NCBI GenBank assembly: GCA_023374025.1
Contig: SIJG01000003.1
Location: 2,262,416 to 2,326,415, forward strand
DNA length: 64,000 nucleotides
From: Heterodera schachtii
Taxonomy: Eukaryota > Nematoda > Chromadorea > Rhabditida > Heteroderidae
Direction of reading: 5' to 3'
Below, one piece after another: positions 35,259 to 45,380 of this stretch. Numbering within the stretch: the first letter of the stretch is position 1; every line of letters begins with the position of its first letter. Both the position numbers and the translations under genes were made by a program. Under the pieces are notes generated by a model. The model made no database searches, had not been told where the DNA came from, and saw only the letters and a list, made by a program, of their open reading frames with translations.

Positions 35259-36551
35259 TCAGTGGATATATTTCTGGATCTCGTCGTAGAACGCAAGAAC
35301 AAGGGCACCGCCAGTACCACGGAACACCTAAAATGAGCAAATATTAGTAAATGTAAAACAGTGCAAATGATATTGAACTTACATTGGACAAAGCACCCTT
35401 GAACATGCCCTTGAGCAGTCCCTCGTTCTTGATGATTTTGATGGCGCAGTCCAAAGTGTCTAAAACAAAGCAAAAATCAGAGCAATCAATTGTGGGGAAG
35501 GAAGGGAAACGCACTCTTGTACATGATGTCCTTGCGGCCCGACTGCATCATCATACGACGACGGACGGTGTCCCACGGGTAGGAGAGAACGCCGGACGAC
35601 ACGGTGACGACCTGCGCGATGGCCCAGTTGACGAAGAAGTTCATCTGCTTGCCCTCCGGGGAGAAGAGCATTTTGGCGGTGTCGAAGCAGCCGAAGTAAG
35701 CGGCGCGGTAAATGATGATGCCCTGGACGGAGACGAAGAAGCCGCGGTAGAGACCGATGGGACCGTCCGACTTGAGGATTTTCATGATGCAGTCCGCCAA
35801 ACCTTTGAACTCACGGGCATCGGCCCTAAAGGACATTTTGATATAAAAGTATTTTTTTAAATTTTAATCTCACTTTCCAACATCCGCTGCCAAACGCGTA
35901 CGTGCAAAGTCCAAGGGGTACACAAAACACAGCGAAGTGGCTCCAGCGGCACCGCCCGAGGCCAAATTCATGGCGAAGAACTTCCAGAACTGCTTCTCCT
36001 TGTCAACTCTAAAAATTTAACACTCATTGAATCATTCAATGTTGAACATACCCTTGCGTGAAGATTCGCTTATAAGTGTCCTTGAAGGCGAAGTTCAGCG
36101 CCTGAGTCGGAAAGTAACGGATGACGTTGGCCAAGTTTCCACGCCACAACGAAAGAAAGCCCTGCTCTTTTGGCACACGGACGAGGACGTCGATGATGCC
36201 TTTGTAGCGTTTGTCCGCGGTGATGTGAATGGAAGCATCTTGCACCTAAATACAGTACTTTACAATAGTTTTACAATATAACGCAAGACAAGGTTTTTTG
36301 TTTGTGCTAACTTTTAAGTCATCAGCGACTCGCCAAAACGGCGTTCCATAACCCCATGCCAATTCGGCATTACTTATGACAAATTTCTTTCAAACCTGCA
36401 ACAACAGCTTGACACGCTCGATGGGTGCAACAGCGGTTTTTGAGACGGCAGCAGCAGTTCCGCCGGATGCGAGGTCCAACAGAAACTTCTTCGTGTTGAA
36501 TCCACCGCTCTTCTTCTTTTCAGCGCCACCTTCGGACTTATTTTCGGACAT
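35259..36551 (-). CDS. ADP/ATP translocase paralogue D (near-identical twin of C)
   Basis: Every exon, intron and flank is displaced 2693 bp from copy C. Exons: 36396-36551, 36052-36245, 35874-36008, 35515-35825, 35383-35459 and 35259-35327. Repeats and RRRMMM are intact. Differences from C are few: [10 protein letters not shown] instead of [10 protein letters not shown], a silent AAG/AAA at the TKKF segment, and a few bases upstream. The near identity of introns as well as exons points to a recent duplication or ongoing conversion, or to two haplotypes joined in assembly. Role as in the other copies. Confidence 0.94.
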
Positions 36552-37377
36552 TTTTACTACAATAAGAAATTATTACACTACCTGAAAAAAGAAAATAAAA
36601 AGCAATGGTCAAAAATTAATTTCAAAAAAGTTCATGCGTTGCAATTAACAAAAAGTAGGGTCAATTGTTAAGTAAAAATTAAACATTTTTGTGATAAAGG
36701 AGAATTTATCGGTCGGCCAACCCTCTTCTTTTTTACTTCACGTGAAAAAATTTCAAGTCAATGAGAACGAAAATGAATGTGCGTGTGTTAGGAAGGAGGT
36801 GGAGGGGGGGGGGGGGGGGGGAGGTGGGGGATATAGCGAGCGAATGGATTGGAGAGACACTGTGAAGGGATGTAAGAGAAAGAGAACGGAGAGGGGGAGC
36901 AAAAGGAAGGCCACTGACGCCACTCTTATGTCTGGCGGTTGTGGGGAGGGGGTGGGAAGCGAATGGTTGCAGACAGAACAGAGAAAAACGGGAGGAGAAT
37001 GGATTGAATGTAAATACACATTTGAAAAATAGGATTGAAAAATCGAAAGAAAAAGAGAGGGACAGAGAAAAGCGGCGGAGGGCGAACGGAACTTATGTTC
37101 AGTCTCAACTCATTCACCTAACGACATGCTAACTCTCGGCATGTCCTCACCACACAAGGACGTGCGTACGCAGAGAGAAAGAGAGACTGGGGGGGGGGGA
37201 GCAAATGAGGGAAAAAGGGAGCGAATATTTCTTTTCTGGGGATTGCGAATGGAATGGGGTGAGAAATGAACTTAACAAATGAAGAGTAAAGAAAGAAAAT
37301 TCATAAAAAGTGCAACGAAAGGGGGGAGGAAAGTTCAGTTTTAAAAATCATTTGAAATGAACGATGAATGGGAGGAG

Positions 37378-37543
37378 GGTACTTCCGGGTTTTGCCACCC
37401 CCCCTGAAATTTTTTTTTCTAACTCACGTAAAATACGTTATGACTAAAAATAAATGTCAGATTCGTGATCAGCATAAAAAATTAGTCTAGAAAAAATTCT
37501 TAGAAAAAAAATTTCAGGGGGGGTGGCAAAACCCGGAAGTACC
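37378..37543. mobile_element. hAT-like MITE, 166 bp
   Basis: Inverted ends of about 38 bp starting GGTACTTCCGGGTTTTGCC, then a C/G run and an A/T run. Exact 8-bp duplications GGGAGGAG lie at 37370-37377 and 37544-37551. The centre contains ATGTCAGATTCGTGATCAGC, a phrase also found near 28476, 34361 and 45198. Confidence 0.9.
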
Positions 37544-37639
37544 GGGAGGAGACGCGGCTCATCCGAAACACTGGAGGGCTTTTCAATTTTAGCTAGATTT
37601 ACAAAAGTGATTGAGTGAAGAAAAATTTGAATTTATAAA

Positions 37640-38145
37640 CTACAAAAAAAAGAACACTGTTGGGTACACTGCACTGAGAAAGAAAAATCCAGAACTATTC
37701 TTTTGGCATTATGTTCATGAATTTAAAATGGGATTCCGCGTAACGTAAATGGATGATAGGAAAAACGTGTCGTACTCCGATATGAATAACTTTTTTTTAA
37801 TACCGAATTTCATCACCAAATTTTGCATACCGATAGAGAAAAAAATTATGCATCGAATGATATATAAGATTTTTGCAAAAATAAGGCTCATAAAAAGCTA
37901 ATTGGTGAAAAAAATTTTATGTATTTTTTTCTCGCCTTTATTTTCATGTCTCTCACACATGAAAAAAAAACATAATTTATAAATGGCAATAATTCTTGCT
38001 AAAACGGTATTAAATCACTTAGCTTTTAGAATAAAAAGAAAAATGATAAGTTTTAGTTTTGATTAAAACCGGTGCCTAGGACTTGAATTATAACGAAATA
38101 AAAATTTAAAATTCTCACAAAAAATTTAATAGTTTTTGATGGTAA
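37640..38145. repeat. dispersed repeat R1, uninterrupted copy
   Basis: About 500 bp shared with 46725-47742, running from GAACACTGTTGGG through CGATAGAGAAAAAAATTATG to CCGGTGCCTAGGACTTGAA. This copy preserves the continuous sequence GGTATTAAATCACTTAGC, the empty site for the 47029 element. Confidence 0.85.
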
Positions 38146-38484
38146 GTCCATCAATCAATTTAATTTAATGAATTTGTTAAAAAGGGTCAAACCAGAAACT
38201 CGGCCAGCCCAAAGGTTTGGCGCGTTTTTCCATATTTTGTTTTTTGTTCGATATAGAAAAGGATTGTCACCTGTATTCCGGCACTTTTCTCGTCTCCAAT
38301 CTGGAATCTCGACCCGAAAAATGGCTGACCAATTCGAATCCCGATTTTTTTTTTCTCGACCCATCCAACCAATCCAAAAAATTTTAACTTGTTCGAATTC
38401 TTTCCCATGGATTAATTGTTTAATTGTCAGTCTAAAATTGCTTTTTAATGACAAAACCATTTGATAATTGCGCAAAAAAATTAC

Positions 38485-38985
38485 AAATTAGTCGGATTAA
38501 TTAGAATAAAGTTGACTACAATGGTTTGGGCTGATTGATTATCTGATCGCATTTTCCTCTAATCAGTTACAATTTGGTCGGATTAATTACAATAAAATTG
38601 ACTACAATGGATTGGGCTGATTATCTGATCGCATTTTCCTCTGATCAGTTACAATTTGTTCGGATTAATTACAATATAAAGTTGACTACAATGGTTTGGG
38701 CTGATTGATTATCTGATCGCATTTTCCTCTAATCAGTTACAATTTGTTCGGATTAATTACAATATAAAATTGACTACAATGCTTTGGGCTGATTATCTGA
38801 TCGCATTTTCCTCTAATCAGTTACAATTTGGTCGGATTAATTACAATAAGTTGACTACAATGGATTGGGCTGATTATCTGATCGCATTTTCCTCTGATCA
38901 GTTACAAATTAGTCGGATTAATTACAATAAGTTGACTACAATGGTTTGGGCTGATTATCTGATCGCATTTTTCTCTATCAGTTCA
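38485..38985. repeat. minisatellite, six units of about 80-90 bp
   Basis: Six imperfect tandem units, each containing GACTACAATGG, GGGCTGATTATCTGATCGCA and TCAGTTACAA. Units alternate between a long form with GATTGATTATC and a short form with GATTATC. It ends about 50 bp downstream of the stop of the small gene at 39034. Confidence 0.88.
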
Positions 38986-39033
38986 CTGATCACTTTTCCG
39001 TCCTCCGTCCGTCCCCATTTCTGATCGCTCCGT

Positions 39034-39717
39034 TCATTTGCCACATGATGGCTTTTCCTTGCAAATGATCGCTCGCTGTTCCGCGGGCAAAGTGCCAGCG
39101 AACGCTTTGAATGCTTCTTTCTTTTCTTCCACCGATTTGTGCTTCGTTTCTAGGCCTAATTTCTTGATTTGGGCTTGCACCTGACAATTTACACAAAATT
39201 TGATTTAAATATGTAAATTTTGCTATTTAATGGCACGGACTTCGGCCGGAAGTTGTGCCAAATGCTGTGGCATCGGTAGCTTTTCTATAATTTCGTCCGG
39301 CACCGTTTTCATCAGTTCGTCAATCTTTTCAATTTTCTGAGCACCGTCCAGCGACTTGTTGGCCAGCAAAGCGTTAATATCCGCCGCGACTTTGGCCGGC
39401 AAAAGGGCGGCAAAATCGGCCGGCAATTCCTTAACATTTCGTAACTTTTGGGGGGTCGTCGAAGTGCCGAAGTCCCTTGGTCTATGGCACTTAACCGATG
39501 GATGGGCTTATCCCACCACTCTCAACGGGGTTTCTTATCGGTTTAAAACAGTTTTTTCTCATTTGTCCTTTAATCACTGCATTTATCAGATGGAATTGGC
39601 ATATCATTTGATTAGAGTTGGCTTTTTGTGCGATGGCATTATCCCAAAATAATCGGAAAGTGCCAAAAAAGTAAAAAGGAAACTTACGCCTTTCTCAAGA
39701 AGCGAGCAGAAGAACAT
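39034..39717 (-). CDS. small helical LPAE-repeat protein, possibly DUF148/SXP-RAL-2-like
   Basis: Three exons: 39686-39717 (MFFCSLLEKG), 39241-39440 (ELPADFAALLPAKVAADINA... to LAQLPAE) and 39034-39181 (VQAQIKKLGLETKHKSVEEK... to KPSCGK). Phases are 0 at the second junction. The protein of about 125 residues is mostly helical with repeated LP(A/M) and LPAE segments. The pattern LPAE-x-x-A plus K/E-rich helices resembles nematode SXP/RAL-2 (DUF148) proteins, many of which are secreted. No convincing signal peptide is seen in the short first exon, so the true start may lie upstream. Family assignment is tentative. The 3' end abuts a minisatellite. Confidence 0.6.
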
Positions 39718-40871
39718 TTTGGCGATTCCTTTTCAAAAATGGAAGGAAAGAGTGAACAATTGAAAGAATGGAAATGAATGAATTGTCTCAAAAGGCGCGG
39801 CCTAATTAAATGACATTTTTTCTCATCGTATTGTGCTTAACGACAATTAGTTGAATTCGACGACAAAAGGTGAAATGTGTGCCATGACAACCAAAAGTTA
39901 ACAAATAATGTGTGAAAAGAATGCCGGCCAATTTTTGACGGGAATTTGTGACAGCGATTAATGTGCTAATTAAGCCAATAAAAATACCATATTAAAACAG
40001 AGAGAAGGGAAAGAAAGTGAAAAAGTGAATGGACTTTGAGGCGATTAATTCGTTATGAATCAACTCAACCAAATAATTTTGATATCACTCGAAAAACTTT
40101 GATTAACAAATAGGCAAATGTTTCTATTCAAATTTTCAAAATTCTCCCGGCGATTTCTACCGGCACCAATCGGACGTTCCTCCGCCCCCCCCCCCACCAT
40201 TTGCAACAAAATTTTTTGAAAATAGTGCGGCAAAAATTGAAAGTATATGCATGTTTTTTTGTATGTAATTTTCGGAATGGCACTTTTGCCCATCTAATTC
40301 CAAGCCATTGCCCATCTATTTGTGCATCGCTCAATTACCACGAATTAAATGGCAATGCGACGAATTACGCCGAGAATTAGGCCAATTAGAGGGATCGTTT
40401 GCCCTGCGGGTACAGTGTGATGGGCACGGGCTATGGTAAAGTGATGTCAATTGGGCCCAAAGAGGTAAATTTCTTCAATTAATTGGATGGACCGAATGAC
40501 CAAATGGCAAATTGAGGGCAAAACGAAATGGCTTTTCAGCTGTGAAGCGTACAAATTCCTCCAAAAAGAAGAAAAAAAGGCCCAAAAAATATTTTGGATA
40601 AATATTCCATTTTTATAAAATAAAATATATTATTTATTTTTATTCAGCAGATGAACCAATCCCTTCGGCATTCTTTCAGCATCGAAAACATTTTAACAAA
40701 AGGCGTAAATTTTGGGGCCTTTTATGAGTAAGTGCGAAATGAATTTTCGTGAGAAATTGTTTGAAATATTATGAAAATTGGTTAAAAATATTAAGGTCAT
40801 TGCCTCCGCACCATTTCCTCGGCCGCTGTTTTGACAAAGTGCCAACATTTGTCTTACAACCGCCGCCAAAA
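39718..40871. other. intergenic, start of the homeobox segmental duplication
   Basis: From about 40205 onward the sequence matches 48010-48810, with AATTCCAAGCCATTGCCCAT at about 40297 and 48248 as an anchor. No gene seen. Confidence 0.5.
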
Positions 40872-42084
40872 CAGGGGTGTTATCGCCAAAACCTAAAAAC
40901 CCGGCAAACCAGTTGAAATACCCGGCAAAAACCCGGCAAAAATTTTCAAAAACCCGGCAAAAACCCGGCAATTTTTTTAGGTCAATTGTTCACTGTAAAA
41001 AACGTCAAAAACATTTAAACAATATATTTATCACCACTTTTCACCTGTTTGAGCAAGCTTGGCAATGAAAGAAAATAATTGTGAACATTTAGGCACGAAA
41101 TTTTTGAATTGAATTTGATTGAAATAAGAGAATTCAACAAAGGTATGCCAATACTATTCCTCTCGTCCGTTTTGATGTTCTTGAGAACAGAAAAGACAGA
41201 TTCACAAAAGGAATTTGAAGGGAAAATTGATAGAATTGCAGAGACTAGTGATTTGAGCAGGACAAAATTAGGATTTTTGAAAATAGGGTATGGGTAGATC
41301 AATTTCGGTGTCTATAGAAAATACTGTTTTCTTATGGAAATAGTACATTTTACAGTAGAGATCATCAACACCGAAATTGAAATGCCCACACCTCAGCGGG
41401 TTTAAGTCACAAAGAATTACGGTCTTTTGAATATTGTAGAGAAATTTATGCTCTTCCCAATGGGCCTCTTAAAAATTTCCAGAAAAATTTTCCCAACCCC
41501 CTAAGAATTTTTTTTGAAAATTTCCCCGATTTACAGTGTATTTTGGGGTGTCCCGATCAACATGAAGGAGTGATCTGATCAAGTTGGTGTAAAGGAGTTT
41601 TTTGATAAGCATGAAAACTTATGTTAGCATGAATTATTTCAGATTTTTCTGTGCTTCCAAATTTGAGATTCAAAAAGTGGTGTTAAACATATGCACCACT
41701 GAAAATGGGGTGTAGTACACTAAGTCAACTGTAATTCGGGCTTAAACCGATATTTGGCCTAATGATTGGTATCATTCGAAAGCTCATTAAAAATGCTACA
41801 AAAAATGTCAACACATTTTGGTCAGCGTCAATCATTTAAGTTTTTATCAAGCCAAATTTCTCGAAATGGCTAGTGGTGTTAAACATTTGCACCTGACTGT
41901 ATAGTTGGCTCTTAATTTTGGTGAAATGTTTAATAAAATTCAAATAAATGAGTATAGAACAGGAAACCCGGCAAAAAACCAAAACCCGGCAAAAACCCGG
42001 CAACTTCAAAAACCCGGCAAAAACCCGGCACGGACCCCAAAAACCCGGCAAATGCCGGGTTTACCAGGTAAAATAACACCCCTG
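40872..42084. mobile_element. hAT element with transposase remnant, 1213 bp
   Basis: Ends CAGGGGTGTTA and TAACACCCCTG, with exact 8-bp duplications CGCCAAAA (40864-40871 and 42085-42092). The paralogous locus at 48808-48822 reads CCGCCGCCAAAAGCATTT without the element, so the empty site is known. Arrays of AAAACCCGGC units lie inside both ends (40900-40975 and 41965-42060). A minus-strand frame at 41015-41302 encodes a hAT dimerisation-domain remnant. Confidence 0.95.
41015..41302 (-). pseudogene. hAT transposase C-terminal dimerisation (hATC) domain remnant
   Basis: Inside the 40872-42084 element. The 95-codon frame contains ILSIFPSNSFCESVFSVLKN followed by IKTDERNSIGIPLLNSL and ISIKFN. These match the hATC pattern: small/hydrophobic residues, S-N-x-x-x-E-x-x-F-S, then K-x-x-x-R-N and L-L-x-I. 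The N-terminal BED finger and the catalytic RNase H-like part are missing, so it is a fragment of the autonomous protein. It supports assigning this element to the hAT superfamily. Confidence 0.8.
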
Positions 42085-42454
42085 CGCCAAAAGCATTTCC
42101 AACTGAATTTTGCAACGCATTTTTTGAGCGGAATAATGGTGAACGAGAAGGTGTTAGAAGTTAGAAAACTCAAAATACCGTAACATTAAATGCAAAAATC
42201 CCACGGTAAAACCATAAAATACGGTAAAGCACAGTAATTGTAAGGAAGAAGCTGGCTGCTGGGCAGTTAAAACGTTAATATATCACCTAAAGAAATGTAA
42301 AATACCAATAAAAAAGGGGATTAAATTTTAACAAATGCTTCACTCTTTTTTGATTCGTATTTTAGTCGAATTTGAAATAATTTCAATTAACTTTTACTCT
42401 TTTAAGCATTTTGTTGTGCCATTCATCAATTTTATTCTTTTTACACTTTTTTAG

Positions 42455-43577
42455 TTGTGTCGGAAGCGATTTCGCTGTTCAGAGACGGGCATTTTTTGGG
42501 AGGAAACGCGGCGCATTCAAAGGACAGCGAAAGGCGCGGAACGACGGCCAACGGAAGCGGCAGACGCGTGGGCCATCCGTACGAACGGCGGAGGGCACCC
42601 GCGGCACAGAAAAAGCTGCGCACGTCCTTAGCAAAGGCACAAGTGGGCCAAGGAAATATGCAAAATTAACAAAATTAGGCGGACAAAGAGACGACGAGAG
42701 AATGTGCGAAAATGGGGGACAGACTGTTAGAGACTGATGAGACATTAACATTGCCATGCCCCCACCTCCCTAATTATGGTAATAATACACTAATAACCCA
42801 ATTTAAGTAATTCGGAATTAAAAATACCGAGAAAGACATTCCCCGGACATTTAATGGAAAAACTTAATTAATTAATTGGCCATCTTAACAATTTCCATTC
42901 GATCACTGCTTAGAAGTCACATTTGCAACACATTGATAAACAACAAAACTGATTGGAATCACTAATCAGCAGTTGCTAAGCCAAGAAAATATTTGTTGAA
43001 ATTCACAACGATTGAAAATAAGTTATTAAAAAGTCACAGATTCTCGGATTAATGGAACAGTGCTGTAGAAAACAATTGGGATGTGGTATCTGCCAAAAAT
43101 CTTTTGAAGATAAATAATAATACCGTATATTCTCTAATTATCCCCCCGGGGGGATTATTATTCAAACTCCTCAGAAAGGGGGGGGGGATAATTGGAGGCA
43201 GTGGGATTAATGGAGACAGGGGGATAATTAGAGAATATACGGTAAACTCAATTGAAAACATTTTTGAAAGATTGCCATTTTGGAGCGCCGATTTGCGGAG
43301 CAAAAATATTTGGCGTCCAGCGAACGAACGCCGCTGGCGATTGAGCTGCGCATGGAGGACGCGCAGGTGAAGACGTGGTTCCAGAACCGACGCACAAAAT
43401 GGTGAGAGAGAGAAAAACAGCGCAAAGGGAAACAAATTGACTCGGGGGACGAATCAAAAATAATTTTAAAAATAATTAAGGCGACGCCAAGAAGCGGAGG
43501 AGCGCGCGTTTGAACACAAAATAATGAAGAAGTCGTTGTCAGATAATGCCAATTTGAAACTCATTAGTAGCGATTAA
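42455..43577 (+). CDS. TLX/HOX11-class homeobox gene, copy 1 (5' partial)
   Basis: Three exons with matching phases: 42455-42642 (ends [20 protein letters not shown] then AKAQ), 43271-43401 ([20 protein letters not shown] ... [12 protein letters not shown]) and 43481-43577 ([20 protein letters not shown], stop TAA). The homeodomain is complete. The pre-homeodomain GHPY, the AQ/I junction and the WRRQ-x-AEER continuation match vertebrate TLX proteins closely. Helix 3 [12 protein letters not shown] specifies DNA binding. The first exon follows an AG acceptor (TTTTTTAG at 42454), so an upstream exon with the start codon is missing or lies before the transposon. Intron 1 carries a palindromic MITE. 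Likely a nuclear transcription factor. Confidence 0.85.
43121..43244. mobile_element. palindromic TA-flanked MITE in homeobox copy-1 intron, 124 bp
   Basis: TACCGTATATTCTCTAATTA and its exact inverse end the element. If TA is taken as the target duplication, the TIR begins CCGTATATTC, which would suit Tc1/mariner-like elements. The equivalent intron of copy 2 (about 49870-49910) lacks it. Confidence 0.75.
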
Positions 43578-43690
43578 TGATTGGAATTTAAAATAATAAA
43601 TCAGAAACAAATGCGTTTAACACTGCTCCTTTTACGGTAAATCCAACAAAAAACGAATTGCGTTGGTAAAACAAAATTTGACAGAGAAAT

Positions 43691-44725
43691 TTAATTGATT
43701 TTATTCGGCCGCACGTTCGCCCTGTTTGAGTTGTAGTCCGCCGGAGCGGGCGTCGGGTCACGGAGAGGAGCAGGAGCTGGTATTTGGTCGGGACGAATTT
43801 CCATGAGCGACAAATAGCTAAAAAATTAAATGTTGAATTCGGGTTCTCCGACCCAGAAAACCCCCATAACATGTTTTCACGAGTTTTAGAACAAAAAATT
43901 TCAGCGACCCCGAACACCATTGAAAATTTAAATTCAACGGGTTTAAAATAAGTTAAATGCTCAAAAAATTTTCCTAATTTTGCCAGGCATAGACCCACTC
44001 CATTTTTAATGTATGCTCACTTTGCAGCGAAATGTGCACGCGCAAATCCCAATAGGTAGTGTCCACGCCACAACGACAAAGCCCTGCTCCTTGGGCACAC
44101 GGACGAAGACGTCGATGATGCCTTTGTAGCGTTTGTCTGCGGTGATGCAAACCGAAGCATATTTCAACTAAGCAAAACAATACATCTTGCGGCAGCAAAT
44201 ATCCGTCCTTAACTTCCCGTCGCGAAGTGCGGTCCACCTGCTGAACGAGCACCTCCTCCAGCGGTTTAGGCACACATAATGGATGATGCTGAGGAAAACG
44301 TTCACTGACAATGTGGCCATCCTCAACAATGAGTTTGGTTCGGATCTGACAAAATTTAAGTGGTAATCGTAAAGCGCAAAATGTGGTACCGATATTCCAA
44401 CAAGTGTTTTCCAATAAAACTCCAATCGAATGAATGAAAGCGCGTAAAATTCATGGGACGCATAATATGTCATGGGACGCATAAAACCGACTAGAACCAA
44501 ATTTACCCCGAACTGGTGCCCGTCCTTCTTGATCAGTGTGTCACAGCGTGAACAGCGAAAGTACAGCTTGCGCCCGTCACGACTTCTGTTGGTCAGCCGA
44601 TACTGGCGTTTCATCCCATGTTCATCGTCAAGCACCAAAATTGTCGGTGCCAATTTGGCGGACAATTGCAAGCGCACCTGTGGTGCGTCCGGCGGTGGAA
44701 ACTCAATAAGGAGGATAAGTAACAT
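43691..44725 (-). CDS. zinc-binding domain protein of an uncharacterised nematode family (possibly FLYWCH-like)
   Basis: Three minus-strand pieces. About 44513-44725 contains [20 protein letters not shown], then [13 protein letters not shown] and ends KKDGHQFG before a GTAAAT donor. 44184-44345 starts [20 protein letters not shown], then [19 protein letters not shown] and REVKDG. 43691-43818 has [20 protein letters not shown] and stop TAA. C-x2-C followed by H and C residues suggests one zinc site; a FLYWCH-type relation is a guess. The first intron holds a fragment of the 20648-type transposon and the second holds an ANT exon fragment, so the gene may be decaying. Related last exons occur at 44891-45103 and 46484-46590. 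Confidence 0.5.
44058..44166 (-). pseudogene. fragment of an ANT exon 2 (translocase pseudogene)
   Basis: Reads [20 protein letters not shown] then VPKEQGF, clearly the second exon of the ADP/ATP translocases 8-18 kb away. A deletion then shifts the frame where the others have SLWRGNL. Only this exon piece is present. It sits in the second intron of the 43691-44725 gene. Confidence 0.85.
44440..44498. repeat. end fragment of the 20648-type (ACGCGTCCC) transposon
   Basis: Units TCATGGGACGC and the terminus AAAACCGACTAGAACC match the right end of the 20648-21386 element. The left end is missing. It lies directly after the splice donor of a zinc-finger-like exon. Confidence 0.75.
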
Positions 44726-44890
44726 GCAAAGCGGACATTATTTAAACACGGTAAAACAACAGCATAAAATAACCTTATTTCATCAGATATCAATTTTTAA
44801 ATTTTTTTTATTCACAATAACAGTTAGGTAAGCTTTTTTGCTCCAATTACACAACAATGTACCTACCTATAATTATAACAACATATATGC

Positions 44891-45103
44891 TTATTTAAAT
44901 CCAAGACATCCCTTGATCGAATTCCAAAAACGGACAAGATTGTTTGGTTTTTTTTCCTCTTTCACTTTATTCGGTTTCTTTTCCTCTTTCTCTGGTGGGT
45001 TTCGATAGGTCTTCGGTGGCGAATTAAAGCTCGAAGGCGCGGAAATAGGAGTCTTAACAGGAGGCGGCAGTTTCTCTGGCGGAATCACATCCATAAGCGC
45101 CAA
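44891..45103 (-). CDS. terminal exon of a second member of the 43691-44725 family
   Basis: A 70-codon frame starting in YLALMDVIPPEKLPPP and ending WNSIKGCLGFK. It aligns with [17 protein letters not shown] in the neighbouring gene, and continues with a proline-rich then lysine-rich tail (EKEEKKPNKVKEEKKPN). An AG acceptor precedes it (AGTTATTTGG side, about 45108). No upstream exon was found before the 45381 transposon, so it is partial or a pseudogene. Confidence 0.4.
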   Translation of the reverse strand: MALMDVIPPEKLPPPVKTPISAPSSFNSPPKTYRNPPEKEEKKPNKVKEEKKPNNLVRFWNSIKGCLGFK

Positions 45104-45380
45104 ATAACTAAAACATTTTGTGCAATAAATTTGAAGTTATCGAAAATTGAACTTTCGACTTTATTCGAACTAGGCTCCGGGGTTCGAAATGGATGCCGGA
45201 TTCGTGATAAGCGACCCCGAAAACCAATAAAAGCATGTTTTTATGACTTCATAAAACAATTTTTTTTTTTCAAAAATGGGGGCGACAATTGGATCGCAAG
45301 CGAAGTGGAAAAAGAAAGGTTATTTAAATTCAACGTGTTTAAATTTTCACTTGTTTTTTTTCTTTTTTTCCCCTTCGAAG

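Larger units (their letters stand above)
32453..37860. repeat. tandem segmental duplication (~2.69 kb unit) carrying ANT C and ANT D
   Basis: Unit 1 runs from about 32453 to 35145 and unit 2 from about 35146 to 37860. From CTAATAAGCAAAAACC through the whole ANT gene to about 33930/36623 the two copies are nearly identical, including introns, at a constant offset of 2693. Beyond the gene, homology continues in patches (GTCGGCCAACCC at 34200/36711; CAAATGAGGGAAAAAGGGAGC at about 34499/37201; the ATTCATGAATTT repeat). Unit-specific insertions are a 180-bp inverted repeat in unit 1 and a MITE in unit 2. Confidence 0.9.
40205..43600. repeat. segmental duplication containing homeobox copy 1 (partner 48010-50250)
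   Basis: Non-coding upstream DNA, all three homeobox exons, introns and 3' flank are shared with 48010-50250. This copy is longer because it carries the 40872-42084 hAT element and the 43121-43244 MITE. The partner instead has a tRNA-like insertion. Confidence 0.85.
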
